DNA from: Nymphaea colorata
Taxonomy: Eukaryota; Streptophyta; Magnoliopsida; Nymphaeales; Nymphaeaceae
NCBI RefSeq assembly: GCF_008831285.2
Contig: NC_045146.1
Location: 17,871,289-17,935,288, forward strand
Direction: 5' to 3'
Length of the DNA stretch: 64,000 bases
The translations under genes and the position numbers were made by a program. Below the pieces are notes generated by a model that was given only the letters and a program-made list of their open reading frames with translations, did not search any database and was not told where the DNA came from. Positions within the stretch are counted from its first letter, which is position 1; each line of letters begins with the position of its first letter. Shown here piece by piece: positions 50,658 to 62,566 of this stretch.

Positions 50658-51453
50658 TGGAGATTTTAGAAAAAAGAAAAAATGACCATATGGCGCCATG
50701 ACAGGTTTAATGTGCGAGGAGAAGCGTGATGATCAATTTCATAATGTTTCATATGAAGAAATGGTTGACTTGTAAGATAAGGTGGATGAGAGGGCATGTT
50801 GTGAAGTGAATGTTCAAGATTCAAAATGTTTGATTCGAGCAAGAATGCGAGATCGTGTAGATGGGCAGAGGAAGCAATTAAAGTTGGCTTGGAGAAGGAC
50901 TTACCGGTTAATAACTCAAGCAGAAAATGGAGAGACCATGAACACAATTAGAGACCACTTGAAGTCCCAGGAAGCACAATCTATTAGGGGGGAGTAGATG
51001 ACAGACACCGCCAAAAGGTTGGTCTCAGTTATGTTCAAAGAAAGAGAAGCAACGGTTGTACTGTTAGAAATCATATGGCTCAACAGATCATGGTCGGCTT
51101 TGTGGTGAGAGAAGAGGCTATCGATAGCGGAGAATTATCCACTTGGTTCAAGGGCAGTGCTGAGTAGGTAGACGATTATAGGGGCTTGAAAGACAAACGA
51201 AGGTTGAAAGTTCGATTGTATTGAAGAACAACTAAAAAAACACTGAAATTGGGTCTTCACTACGCTTGATTTTGTTTTTGTAGCACCAAGCGAAATAAAA
51301 TTTAAGAGGAGTTCCACCTTTATCCAAACCTTGCAGATCTTCACATGATCTCTCTATGACAAATCACCAAACAAACAACAAGAAAAGGAAAAAACCAATG
51401 CCTACAGACAACGACCAAGAACCGATGAAGAAAAGGCGACTCCAAGTTACAAA
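50658..51453. other. spacer between RNL pseudogene and intact RNL
   Basis: A plus-strand frame at 50782-50997 (MDERACCEVNVQDSKCLIRA...) has charged, protein-like composition but no recognised family. The rest shows nothing. The 3' untranslated region of the RNL gene probably lies at its right end. Confidence 0.4.
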
Positions 51454-54400
51454 CTATCCGTGGAGAAATGCCAAGCTCACTTCTTCCTCTTTGCGCTCAT
51501 CAACCTTACTTTCGGCAAAACCATTAGACTTCCACAGAGAAGCACCATCCTTATTGCAAATCACCTTTGTCAAGCATTCCATTTGCACCAGAGAAGAAGG
51601 CAGGTCCGTGATGCTTGAGCAGGATCTCATGTCAATCTTCACCAGGCTGCTCAGTTCTCCTATTTGTTCAGGAAAAGCCTCCAAACTATAACAGTTTGAG
51701 ATATCCAAGAACCTAAGTTCTGAGAGTTGGCTCACCGACTGCGGTAAACGTTCCAATGTCCCGCAAGCGTGCAATCGTAGGACTTTCAATTTGCTCAGTT
51801 TATCAATGCTCTCTGGCAGCCTGAGCAAGTCAGGGAGATTGGTTATGCTTAACTTCTCCAGACTAGAAATGCCACAGATGGTATCCGGCAATTCATACAA
51901 GTCAATGCAGTAATCTATTTCCAGATCTCTGACACTTGGAAACAATGAAGGGATGTGCAGCAGATGGCGAACGTCACAGAGGACCAGTGAAAGCTTGTGC
52001 AGATCCTGAGGCGGCTCAGGGGAAGCACCTATTGTTTTGGAAATGACACTTTCTACAAACTTCCGCTTTCTGGACCATAAACCGGATCCTCCTTCAGCCA
52101 TCTGCAGTGGCTCAGCAGGTAGTGATATCCTTCTAAACATGGCCCTCTTGAGTTTATTTAGAGAAGATAACAGGGAGAGTCCGTCTAGTTCTGCGCGGTT
52201 GGAACCATGATTGGCAACAAGCAGAACTTTGAGATTCTTCATACTTTGCAGGAATGGTGGTAAGGAATAGGAAGTTGCTGAGAAGTTGAGGATGAGGACT
52301 TCAGCATTAGGTAGGCTTAGAGCCGGCCAGGCCGAGCTTTTCATATCCCCTGCACCAGAAGAAACGGCACCTTTATAACCCCATCATAAGAACTAGCCAT
52401 ATGGGAGCATGGCGCGTGTTGGAGCGAGACTGACTTCAACTGCCCACGCCTGAGTATGTCTAGCTAGTAGTTTCCTCCAGTATTAGATGTTTATGCACTT
52501 CACCTGATGATGGCGTACATATATAAATTTAGTTGCAGAATGACGGTGATTACCAGTGTTTATGGAGACAAGCTTTGCATGGCTGGTTCGATCCTTTTCC
52601 CGCGTCCAAGTCTCTGGGATATTGCCCTCTCTTTTTACCATGATCAGCCTAGTAATTTGGCTCTCATTGCTCTTGTGGATGGCAAATTCTCTTAGTAGAT
52701 CGTGCTGGGTTACAGAGAGGCTACTGAAACTCCCATCTGGATCTCCAGCATCACCACTAAAACGTTAAATTATCATCAGTTATATAGCTAGTTAAGTGGA
52801 TGAAGTTTTAGTAGCATAAAGCTAAAATTGCTTCCCGGTTGAAATAGACAATGATAAGGCACTACCACTAGCGGAGTCAGATTTTTTTTTTTTGATGGGG
52901 GCACTCATTCAATAACTTTGATTTCTTTGAGGCGTTTATATGTATAACAATCAAATATATCAAAATATTAATATATATATATATATATATTATACTAATT
53001 TTGTGAAGAAGCCACCATGTAGGTCCGCCACACTACCAGGTTTTGTCTTAGAGCAATTCCGGAGAGCTTCGATCCTTAACCATCTCCTTGAACCAGTGAA
53101 TCCAAATTGTAACAGAACAAATTTCAAAGAGAAAGGGAGAAAGACTAAAGAGTTTAGAGTACTTTGCTCTGTAGTTGAAAACCATTTTCCTCAAAATTTT
53201 TTTTTTTTTGGTGCAAAGCTGGTCAGGGGAGGCAAATCCCTGCTCAAAAACAGAAGAATTGACTCAGCTAAAAACAAATGTAAGTCAAATAAATTCATAG
53301 CATAAATATAAACGTAAAACTTGATTCGGGGATATTTTCATACCATTTTCTGTCAACAAGTTTGAGAAGATTTCTTCGGCCTAGTTTACGAAGAATCACA
53401 TAAGCGCCATTCTCATCCATGTCACGTGTTTCGGTCCACATGTCTATGATTGCGCTAGCAGGGATCGCCTGGTCTTCTGGAAAAGAACCCATGTCCAAAA
53501 AGCACTCGCGTTCTACCTCCATCAACTGTGTAAGGCTGGTGGAGAAGCATTCCGTGATTACGTTTTCCATGATTCCACCAGTCTGCTTAAGTCTATTCGC
53601 TGTATTTTGCCACTCCCTCTCATCTCTTTTCTTCAAAGGGCCTCCTATAACTTCCAATGCTAGAGGGTGAAGCTTGCATCCTCTCACTATCTGCAGAAAT
53701 GGTAAAAAAGTGCTTCAGAAAAAAATAAAGAGGAAATTAAATCCACATATATGTGGTAACAGGGATGGAGTTTTTTGTTTCTTTCTGTTGAAGCAGGGCA
53801 TGTCTGCACAAAGGATCGGACGAGCACAGCCAGAGAATATATGTAATCGGAGACTGAGTTAACCACAGCATGTCGATGTAGACATACCTCATCTATTAGC
53901 TGCTTATCCGGCTTCCAGGAATATCTTTCACGGTCTCCAAGCTTAGCGTGGTGCTGAAGTAGTTTTCTAGCGTCATCCTTGCTCAGCGAGTTCACAAGGT
54001 AGGTCGAATCACATATATCATCGAGTTCGGACCTTGACGTTATGAGAATTCTAGAATCTGCTGCATTCTTCGTTTCATCCACCAGCGTCCTGATGCTTTT
54101 GTCGACGGACCAAACATCATCCAACACTATTAGCATCTTCGATCTTCTTCCGCTCGCGGTTGCAATTGCACCATCGTCAATTAATTTATGTAATTTCGTA
54201 AATAGCTTTTGCCAGATTGTTCGCGGATCAGTTGAGCTAGAAACCGTTAAAAAGATTGGTTTCCCATATTCAGCTGGACGATTAGAGAAAACAAAGAAAT
54301 GACTCATTAGGTCAGTGAAGTGCCACTCATCTGAAATAAATACTTGCATAAATTAGTAATCGACAAGCAAATAGTGCGGCTGATTTTGTAGCTTTTAGTG

Positions 54401-54670
54401 GGCAGTGTGATGTGTTATATCACGTTAATGTCAAAATGCCCATTGACACCTCCACCTGCTAAATGGAGAATTTTGGTCAATGTTGATTGAGTAGATGATC
54501 ATATATGATCTCAACTTGAGAAAGTATTGTTGACCAACTTATGGAAAAGAGCCCTGTACCTCTACCGTCCATACAAAGCACAGCCGCCCACTTGGACTCT
54601 ATTGTTTCTCTGTATGAAATGCTGCAGACTACTGACATTGAATAAAGAAATAGATACACCATACTGTGTG

Positions 54671-54719
<49 letters not shown>

Positions 54720-55654
54720 GTATTTGATTGACCTTTTTCTTTCATAAATCTAACCATAAAGATAAATTTAAAATACATGAAAAAATATCACAATGAAAAC
54801 AGTAAACAAACTCAATGTTCAAATGGAACTTTGTAGTGAGAAAAGGTGATTATTGAACTTATGAAATTTCTAAAATCTAATCCATTCATCTAATTTTAAA
54901 AATTCTCGATCTAAGAAATTTGGCTATCTTGTATTTGCTTGTACTGTATGGTTGTATTTATGTAAAACTGCTCGTAATGCTTAAGAAGTAGGGGAGGAAG
55001 ATATATTTTATAAATTTAGATTTATTGCATTTATAAGACACAAATGAGAGGTAAAAAAAAAAACTAGTCAGGTGGTTGAAAGGGGTTGAAAGGCACACGG
55101 CATGTACCTTTGATTTCTGGGTCCGCGCAGAGCTTCTGCACTAAGGTGGTCTTTCCGGAACCCCCCATTCCACAAACGCCAACCACCTGATGCCTCCTCA
55201 GTTTCCCTTTCACCTCAATCAGGGGCTGCTCCATACCAAAGACCCTGCTGGGGGGAAGATGCAGAGGCTCCCCCACTTCGCGTTCTTCCAGCAACGCATT
55301 CAACTCAGAATTCAACTTCTCCATCCACGATCGCAGTTCCCCAACCCCTCTCACCGGCTCAGTCTTCCAAAACCGCTGGATCGCTTCTTCGAGCTTCTGT
55401 AGCTGCCCGGCGTAGATGTGTTGCTTGACGACGTTCCAGAAGGGGACTTCGGCGCACTTGCTTATGAGCACTCTCCCCTTTTCTAACTCGGAACGCAGAT
55501 TCTCGAGCTCCGAATTGGCAGACTCTCTGTCTAGTATTGGTTGTAGCATTTCCAAGTCCTTCCTGATCCGCTCGCATTGATTGATAAACTTAAGACGATT
55601 GCCAACCAGTGACTTGCCTATATCAAGGAGAGAACGAACCAGGCCGTCTGCCAT
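51454..55654 (-). CDS. RPW8-type NLR (RNL helper immune receptor), NRG1-like, five exons, 792 aa
   Basis: Splice model on the minus strand: exon 1 55654-55108, exon 2 54273-53888, exon 3 53690-53344, exon 4 52756-52554, exon 5 52349-51454. All introns are GT-AG, the phases agree, and the sum (2379 bp) is a whole frame. Domains: RPW8-like coiled coil about 1-125 (LISKCAEVPFWNVVKQHIYA); P-loop VCGMGGSGKTTL (160-171); kinase-2 LIVLDDVW (230-237); RNBS-B SRILITSRSELDD (256-268); GLPL-like LHPLALEVIGG (318-328); RNBS-D CFLDMGSFPEDQ (374-385); QHD (444-446, VTQHDLLREFAIH), the RNL version of MHD; then SINTGDM and RNL-type LRRs (AEVLILNFSAT, DIDYC-like repeats). RNLs act downstream of sensor NLRs as membrane helper channels. 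DQxIPA and QHDLLRE look closer to NRG1 than ADR1. The frame is open upstream of Met 55654 to an acceptor-like ag at about 55745, so an extra 5' exon is possible. Confidence 0.9.
52862..53040 (+). mobile_element. MITE-like element in RNL intron 3
   Basis: Begins near CACTAGCGGAGTCAGATTTT and ends near GTAGGTCCGCCACACTACC, with GTGGCGGA-type inverted ends and an AT-rich, TA-repeat interior. It resembles the GGCGGAGCCA family at 31437, 41130 and 42756. Moderately diverged, so the assignment is tentative. Confidence 0.35.
54673..54717. repeat. (AT)n microsatellite in RNL intron 1
   Basis: About 22 AT units inside the long intron 1 of the RNL gene. Confidence 0.95.
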
Positions 55655-57010
55655 CTTCTCTGCTTCCGGATTGCCGACGGGAGGGATAGCTAGCTCCACC
55701 TCAACTTTGTTTGCCCTCGAACTTGGACAATTCTCTGCTCCTCCTAACAAATATAAAGATTGTTAAAGCTTGTTCCTGAGATCATAACTAATGTATATAT
55801 AACTCATCTTAATTGAGCTGCATGTATCCCCAAAACACCCAATCAAGAGTAAAGTAACAGGCACAATTCACAAGCACCACGATAAGAGTGAGCAGAAACA
55901 CACACACCTAAACATACATACGTTCTTGAAAAGTAAACGATGTTGATCAGCACCTCACCTGAACGGCCCTCTGCTTCCTCAGTGGGGCTACTCGATCCGA
56001 ACTTAAGCTCAGAGAGAGAGAGAGAGAGAGAAAGAGGTCTGGTGAGCAGCAATTGCAGGTTTTCCGTTTCCGAATCCGAACGTTCATATATAATATAATG
56101 TTTCGAACCTGCTCGGTGAAACTTGCTGGAGTGATCGCGTTCGGCCCGTTGACCACTTCAGAGGAAAGTGGAGACTCTCTTGGCAAAGAAAATTATTGCC
56201 ACTTAATGAGAGATGTGCTGCTCGGTAAGGAAAGAAAACTATTAAAAACATGTCCTGTATAGTTTTCTTTCTTATTTCTGTTTAGTTTTTTATATTAATT
56301 AAGGATGCTTTCATCATTAATCATATTTTTGAACTCAAATTTAGTAGCTTCGACCTAATTCACCCAAAGAGCCGCCCCAATCAGACTCCAATATTGTTTA
56401 CTTTTTATTCATGTGGGGCTGATTTTCCATTTTTTTTATTTGAAAAATACTATTCTAAAACTGTAAATTACAAATACATAGACTCCTATGTCTCGGATCT
56501 GCAATAAATACGTTACATACATCGGAAGCAATACCGATAGTAATGGTTTGGCCGAGCGAGCTACATACATATGACATAAATATTCACACGGTCCCGTAAA
56601 ATTCATTGTCCTTAGGCATGTCTACATATTAAAGACTCGGCGCATTGACCATTTCAGAGGAAGGTGGAGGCTGGCAAAGAAAATATCTTCCAAAGATCCC
56701 ACTGATTGCCCACCCAATGAACTCTATCACCTTGGCAGGGAAGGAAGGGATGAAAAGAAGAACCTTTATTGTGTTTAGATGACGAATTAATTAATAGGGA
56801 GGACAAGGAGATGAAAGTTAAAAAAATGTATTTGATTGCAAATGAAATGAAAGGAATGGAAGGAACGTCTCTTAATATATCGTATGCGATTACCACCAGC
56901 GACCCTCTTGGACATTGGAGAGCAAATCACAATCGCAAGGGAAAAGGGGCAAATTTTAGCAAGTAAGACGCCGTTCCTTCATTCCCCTCTTGATCTCTTT
57001 ATTTTTGGAA
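55655..57010. other. RNL upstream region and intergenic
   Basis: On the minus strand, a segment ending GAGGGCCGTTCAG|GTGAGG (about 55962) has a good donor context and a CT-rich leader (56006-56033). It could be a 5' untranslated or short coding exon joined to the acceptor near 55745. Nothing else is supported up to the ARM fragment. CTCTT/GAGAG simple sequence is present. Confidence 0.4.
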
Positions 57011-57516
57011 GGATGGGATCTAAAATGGGAGAACTGCGCCTTGGCCATGGCGGCTCTGGTGAGGTTCAACAAGGATCTGTTTGTGGGTCAGGTGGTGATG
57101 AGCCTGATGGCGACGGCCCTGGTGGAATTGGGCTCCGCCGACGGCCTCAAGGTTCTTTGTAGCTTGATCATCGCCATTAAAAGCTCCTTTGTCAATGAGA
57201 TCCACCAAAGCGGGGAGCTCCCCAAGATCATAAAGGCCTTAGATTCGAAAGACGAGGGCTTGAAATCGGCTGCTTTGGATTGTATTATGGAGATTGTGTA
57301 CTTTGGCAGAAAGGAGGCAATCGAGGCCATGATGGAGGAGGATCTGGTGAGGAAGCTGGTGCTCTTGAGGAGGTCAAAATCTTGCGGGCATGATAAAGAG
57401 AAAGAACTGGGCAGTGCAAGTGGTGAAGAAATGCAGGATTTCTCCACTCCTTGTGGAGATGGTGGCGATCCTTCTATAGAGGAGGAGGAGGAGGGGTGGT
57501 TGGAGCAACACCCATT
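57011..57516 (+). pseudogene. ARM-repeat protein gene fragment, 3' end cut by a copia LTR
   Basis: The frame encodes [20 protein letters not shown], then [22 protein letters not shown]-like [20 protein letters not shown] and [20 protein letters not shown]. This is the pattern of a plant armadillo-repeat protein family whose members, from memory, continue past an HPF motif with CVARFAVQLEVGEGL. Here the frame reaches GWLEQHPF and the retrotransposon LTR begins at once (57517). The missing C-terminus is not found on the other side of the element. Upstream repeats are also absent, so only a middle piece remains. Ordinary cellular function is therefore unlikely from this copy. Confidence 0.7.
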
Positions 57517-57975
57517 TGGTATAAGAAATGGGTCTCTTCATAAGAGAGAATAACACTTTGTTTTAACGAGGTTCGGCAATGTGCCCACTTCCTCGGTGGA
57601 AGTTTGCTTCACACAACTTTCATTAAAACTCTCTCTTTTTTTTCTTACTTTACAATGAGGATGAGTGGTCGCATTTAACAATTCATCACGACCATTCCAA
57701 GGATTTCGGTTACAACCTTCACACCTTTCTCGTTTTTCTTCATCTTGGTGATCTTCATAATATTTTCTTTCCTTAGTTCTTTCACCCGTTGAGAATGTTA
57801 CAGTTTGCAATTATTCCCTGTTGTTAATAGCTTCTTGCCTTTCAAGTGTCTTTCTTACCTAAGTTCTTTCATCATTGAGGATTTTACAACTTGCAAATCT
57901 TCCTTGCTGTTAATGTCTTCTTGCCTTATAATTGTTTGATAATTTCCTCCAAGTGATGAGTTCTTTCCTTCAACA
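57517..57975 (-). repeat. copia 3' LTR (459 bp)
   Basis: Ends TG and CA. Contains AACGAGGTTCGGCAATGTGC and CCTCGGTGGAAG, the copia LTR consensus-like words. It abuts the broken ARM-repeat ORF on the left. Confidence 0.7.
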
Positions 57976-60900
57976 TTTCCCCTCAAATGCATGGGGCTTA
58001 TAGTCACATGCAACTTGCTCTTAAGATATGCAAACCGATGCTTGGGTAAAGGTTTTGTTAATTGATCTGCAACTAGATCTTTGGATGATATATACTGAAT
58101 TTTGAGTTGCTTCATTATAAGTTTCTCTCTTGCAAAAGGTAGATCTATTTCCACGTGATTGGTTCTGGTATGAAACACTGGATAAGAAGCTAAACATGTT
58201 GCACCCACATTATCACACCATATTGTTGGGATTGATGTTGTGTATATTGAGTTTTTGCAGCAAATATTTCATCCATAGAAGCTCAGTTGTTGCATTTGCT
58301 AGGGCTCGATACTATGCTTCAGTGCTGGATCTGGATACTACATTTTGTTTTCTAGAGCTCTATGAGACCAATGTTTGTCCAAGAAAGACAGCATATCCTC
58401 CTGTGGACCTTCGATCAATAGGGCAGTCGACCCAATTTGCATCCGTTAAAACAACAAGAGATAATTGCGGTGAAGCAATTATACGTAGTCCCTCATGGAT
58501 AGTGGCTTTCAAATATTGTAAAATCCTTTTTACGGCAGTCCAATGGATCTTTGTTGGTGAGTGCATAAACTGACACACCCGATTAACAACAAAGTTGATG
58601 CGTGTCAAAGTTACATATGGTAATGCTTTAACTGTACTACGATAAAGACTAGTATCATGAGGTTTTTCTCCAGAATTTTCCATGGCTGTTGTGGCCATTG
58701 GTGTAGAGACAGGTCTAACTCCTTCCATTTTGACCATAAATAGGAGATCCAAGATATATTTTTGTTGTGTGAGAGTGAGACCATTAGGTGTTTCTATGGC
58801 CTCTATCCCAAAAAAATAATGCAACTTACTTAAATCCTTTATTGCAAATTGCTGCCTAAGATGAGATATGAACTTTGATACTTCTCCCTTGTTGTTTCTT
58901 GTCACAATGATATCATCTACATAAACTGGCACAAAAAATTCAACTTGACTGTTAATGGGAATAAATAGAGATGTATCAGTCTTGGCAATTCTGAACCCAA
59001 GCTTTGCAAGTGTGAGCTTAATCTAGAGTATCATTTCCTGGGGCTTGTTTAAGTCCATATAAAGTTTTGTGTAATTTGCAGACATGGTTTGGTTCGTTAG
59101 GATCTTCAAATTCTAGGGGTTGATGCATATAGACATCTTCTTTCATATCTATGTGAAGGAAGACATTTTGTACATCAACTTGTTGTATGGGTCACTTCCT
59201 GCTAACAAGAATAGTTAAAATTGTCCTAATAGTTATAGGTTTTACCACAGGACTAAAAGTTTCAAAGTATTATAGGTCTTCTTGTTGAGAGTATCCTTTA
59301 GCTACAAGTCTTGCCTTGTCTTTTAATAGATCCATCTGCATTTCTTTTTATTTTGAAAATTCATTTGCATCCTATAATGCTTTTAGCTTGTCTTGCTGGA
59401 ACCAAAGACCAAGTTTTGTTTCTCTTGAGGACATTAAATTTTGCTTGCATAGCAGCTCTCCATCTATCATCTTGAACAGCTACTCTTGCATTGCTTGACT
59501 CTACTTCAGTTTGAACTTGCAAAAGTAAAGCAAGGGGTGGTGGATGCTTGCTTGATAAGTATACTTTCGATTTTAGATTGTTTGTCTATGATTTGTTTAT
59601 CATATGATGCGTGTGACCAGATGACTGTTCCTCACATGAATATGAACCCTCTAAAGATTGAGTTTCTTACTCAGTTTGAGCCAGTTCATTAAATTCAGCT
59701 TCATTTTCTCTATTACCTGGTGTTGGTGTGCTATGGGCAATATTTTTGGAGGTGTCCAAATTGATGTTTTGCATTTCTTCATATCAGCTCCTTTCTTTTG
59801 GCATGATAAATGATGGCACGTCAATGATCTGTATATTGGGGTGACTTTTGTCACTATTTTCTCTAGATGGTGTCTTCCTTTGAAGTTCAACGAATGGGAA
59901 CCTATTTTCATCAAGCTTCACATGTCTAAAAATGAATATTTTTCGATCTCTCATTCTTAAGCACAAATACCCATGGTGGTTAGGGAGCATATCCAATAAA
60001 TGTGCATAACTCTCTTTTGTAATCTAATTTGCTTTGTTTATATGAATCTAAGCAAGGGTAACAAGCGCTGTCATAAACCTTGAGAAAATTATACTATGGC
60101 TTTTGTTTAGACAAAACTTCCATAGGCGACTTGTATCTTAAAACTTTGGATGGGAGCCGATTAATGAGAAATACAGCTGAATTAAAAACTTGTGCCCAAT
60201 ATTTTTTTCGTATTCCAGCATGAGTCATCATGTTCAAGCTAGTTTCAACTATGTGGCGATGGGACATACCATTTTGTTGTGGGGTGTGTGGGCATGAAAC
60301 TCTTTGCCCAATCCCATGTTTTTCCAAAAAAACTGAAAGGGCTTGAAATTCTCCACCCCAATCTGAGTAAAAAAAAAATATCTTTCGTTCAATAACATTT
60401 TCAACATGCGCATTGAAAGTAGTAAAAATTTTCAACACATCTGGTTTATGCTTCATGCCATATAACCAAATATACTTGGAGTACCCATCAATGAAAATAA
60501 CATAATAATTGAAACAACTAGAGCTAAGTATTGGGGCTGGTCCCCAAACATTTGAAAAGATAACTTCTAAGGGTTCGTTGTAAGAATTGATTTTATTTTT
60601 GAATGGAAGCCTATGTGACTTGCCATTTTGACATGCTTCACACACAAAAATGATCAAAATAAGAGTCATAAGGTATATTCATAGAATTTAAAACTGACTT
60701 GACAATTTTAAATGCAGGATGTCCTAGGCGTTGATGCCAAAAATGAGTCGTCTTCCTCTCAGCATTATTTGCTTGCTTATTCTGATGTTGCAATCTGATT
60801 TGGTATAGCATGTCTTTACTTTGCCCGTGCTGAATGATCTCCCCTGTGCCTTGTCCTTAATGTAACAAGCAGTGGGTGTGAATTCAAAAATGATGTTATT

Positions 60901-61436
60901 GTCTTTAACAAATTTATGCACAGTCAATAAATTCTTCGTAATGCCAGGCACATGTAAAATATCCTCCAAATTAAAATTATTGAAAGCACAAGAGGAGCCA
61001 ATGTGTTGAATTGACAAACCTAATTTGTCGCCTATCTTCACTTCATCCTTCCCATGATATGGTGAATATAAAAGAGATGTTAATGTCATTTGTAAATTGA
61101 TGACCTGCTCCTTAGTCTGGATACCAAGTATCATCATCTGATGCAGTAGAGTTGCTTGAAAGTGCAGCCACATAGGCTTGGGATCTAGTTCCCCTTTGAT
61201 CCTTGGGTAGTATATTAGCGTAGCGATAGCAGATCTTGGCAATGTGTCCAATCTTCTCATAGATTTGACACATAGGTTTCTTCTCACAGGTTGGACATGT
61301 CCCTATAGATGTTCTGGATGCCATTCAGGTGGGAGACCTTTAAGGATTTGCATAACCATATCTTCATGAGAGATTGGTTTGGATGCAACATGAACTGATG
61401 AGCCAAGTTTTTGGCTTTTCGAAAGTATTCGCCCAT
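57517..61436 (-). mobile_element. third Ty1/copia element, 5'-truncated
   Basis: The 3' LTR is 57517-57975 (TG...CA on the minus strand, TGTTGAAGG to CTTATACCA), preceded by a polypurine tract (TTTGAGGGGAAA). Internal pieces on the minus strand: RNase H (58208 to about 58360 and below: FHTRTNHVEIDLPFAREK, SKDLVADQLTKPLPKHRFAY), reverse transcriptase (58932-58360, VYVDDIIVT), integrase (60669-60094, CEACQNGKSHRLPF, SDWGGEF, PHTPQQNGMSHRH) and a zinc knuckle/protease region (61324-60724). The 5' LTR and part of gag are lost at about 61436, where CNL sequence begins. Many frameshifts; inactive. Confidence 0.88.
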
Positions 61437-61440
61437 AGAC

Positions 61441-61716
61441 GTTCTTTTCTTTTTAATTTTGCATGGTCAGCCTCTTATACGCTACTGACTCTTTCTAAGT
61501 GCTCTATTCTCAAATTTCCTCTTAAACAGTTTAGTTCACGCAGCTCCGATAAACTGCTTCCCATGCTTCCATCCAATATGCAACCGCTGCCGTCCACAAA
61601 TTTGGACAATCTTTGAAAACAAGTCAGCATTTCGATTTCACTTGGTAAATACTCTAGCAGTTGTGTTCCATTGATATCAAGATGTCTCAAGGAACCAAGC
61701 GCTGAGATCTTGTTTG
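61441..61716 (-). pseudogene. CNL paralogue remnant (LRR portion)
   Basis: Encodes LRHLDINGTQLLEYLPSEIE, MGSSLSELRELNCLRGNLRI and EHLERVSSV, matching the intact CNL at about 21229-21506. A codon that is GAA in the intact gene is TAA here, directly after ERVSSV. The left end is cut by the copia, the right end by a LINE. The coiled coil, NB-ARC and remaining LRRs are gone. Confidence 0.88.
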
Positions 61717-62566
61717 GATCCCCCTATACAAGACGAGTCACAGACTCCAACGAAGAGAAGGTGCACCTGAAGACCAAGTTGTTGCGCTCTTTCCAAATGT
61801 GCCACCAAGCTGAAATGAGCCACAACCCCCCATACACGACCTCAGGAAATAGCTAGGTGGGCGGAATGACAAAAGAGGAAAAAAAGACGAATGGATGGTG
61901 GGTCTTAAAAACTACTAACAAGGGAAGACCAGGAATAAGCAAGAACACTAAAGAATAAAAGACAATAGGTAAAAAGGTGGACCCGAGATTCAGCCGCGGC
62001 GTGACAGAGGGGACACTGGTTAGCTAAACTGATGCCAAGGTTATGCAAGTGGTCAAAACTGTTGATGTGGCAGGAAACCAAACAAAAGCAATGGCACGAG
62101 AAAAAGGGCTAGGGGACCAAAGGGATCGGAGTAGGAGCAACGCCACGGAAGAACCAAAGGAAGCCAGGTAACAAGAGAAAAAAGTGAGAGATGAAACGAT
62201 GGGGATGCGAACGACGGGAGGTCAGCAAAGCGGAGGAAAAGAGGAATGACAGAAAGCATGTCACACCAAAAGTGAGAGGGAGAGGTGTGAGAGATGGAAG
62301 AACTCTAAACACTACGGGAAGGCAGGTCAAATTTGGAGTAAATGAATAGGGTGATGGGAGAGTGTTCAATTGTCTGACGTCACCACCAAAAACACAAAGA
62401 AGACTCACAAGCCCGACTAAGGTTGGTAACCTCAGTACCCCTAAGAAGACCCGAAAGGGCAACCATATCCCAATGCGCAAGACGATCCGAATGCCGATCA
62501 ACATCCCAGATAAAGACAATGGATAGCAAAATTCAGGGAGGACAAGAAGTAAACACAAGAACAAAA
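61717..62566 (-). mobile_element. LINE (non-LTR retrotransposon) 3' fragment
   Basis: The minus strand encodes HINSFDHLHNLGISLANQC, then CPLCHAAAESRVHLFTYC, a zinc-binding domain typical of the C-terminus of plant LINE reverse transcriptases, and later SAWWHIWKERNNLVFRC near the 3' end, followed by a stop. The 5' end is truncated at about 62566, where CNL 5'-flank sequence begins. Reading frame shifts occur between the parts. It fills the gap where the coiled coil and NB-ARC of the CNL paralogue should be. Confidence 0.8.
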
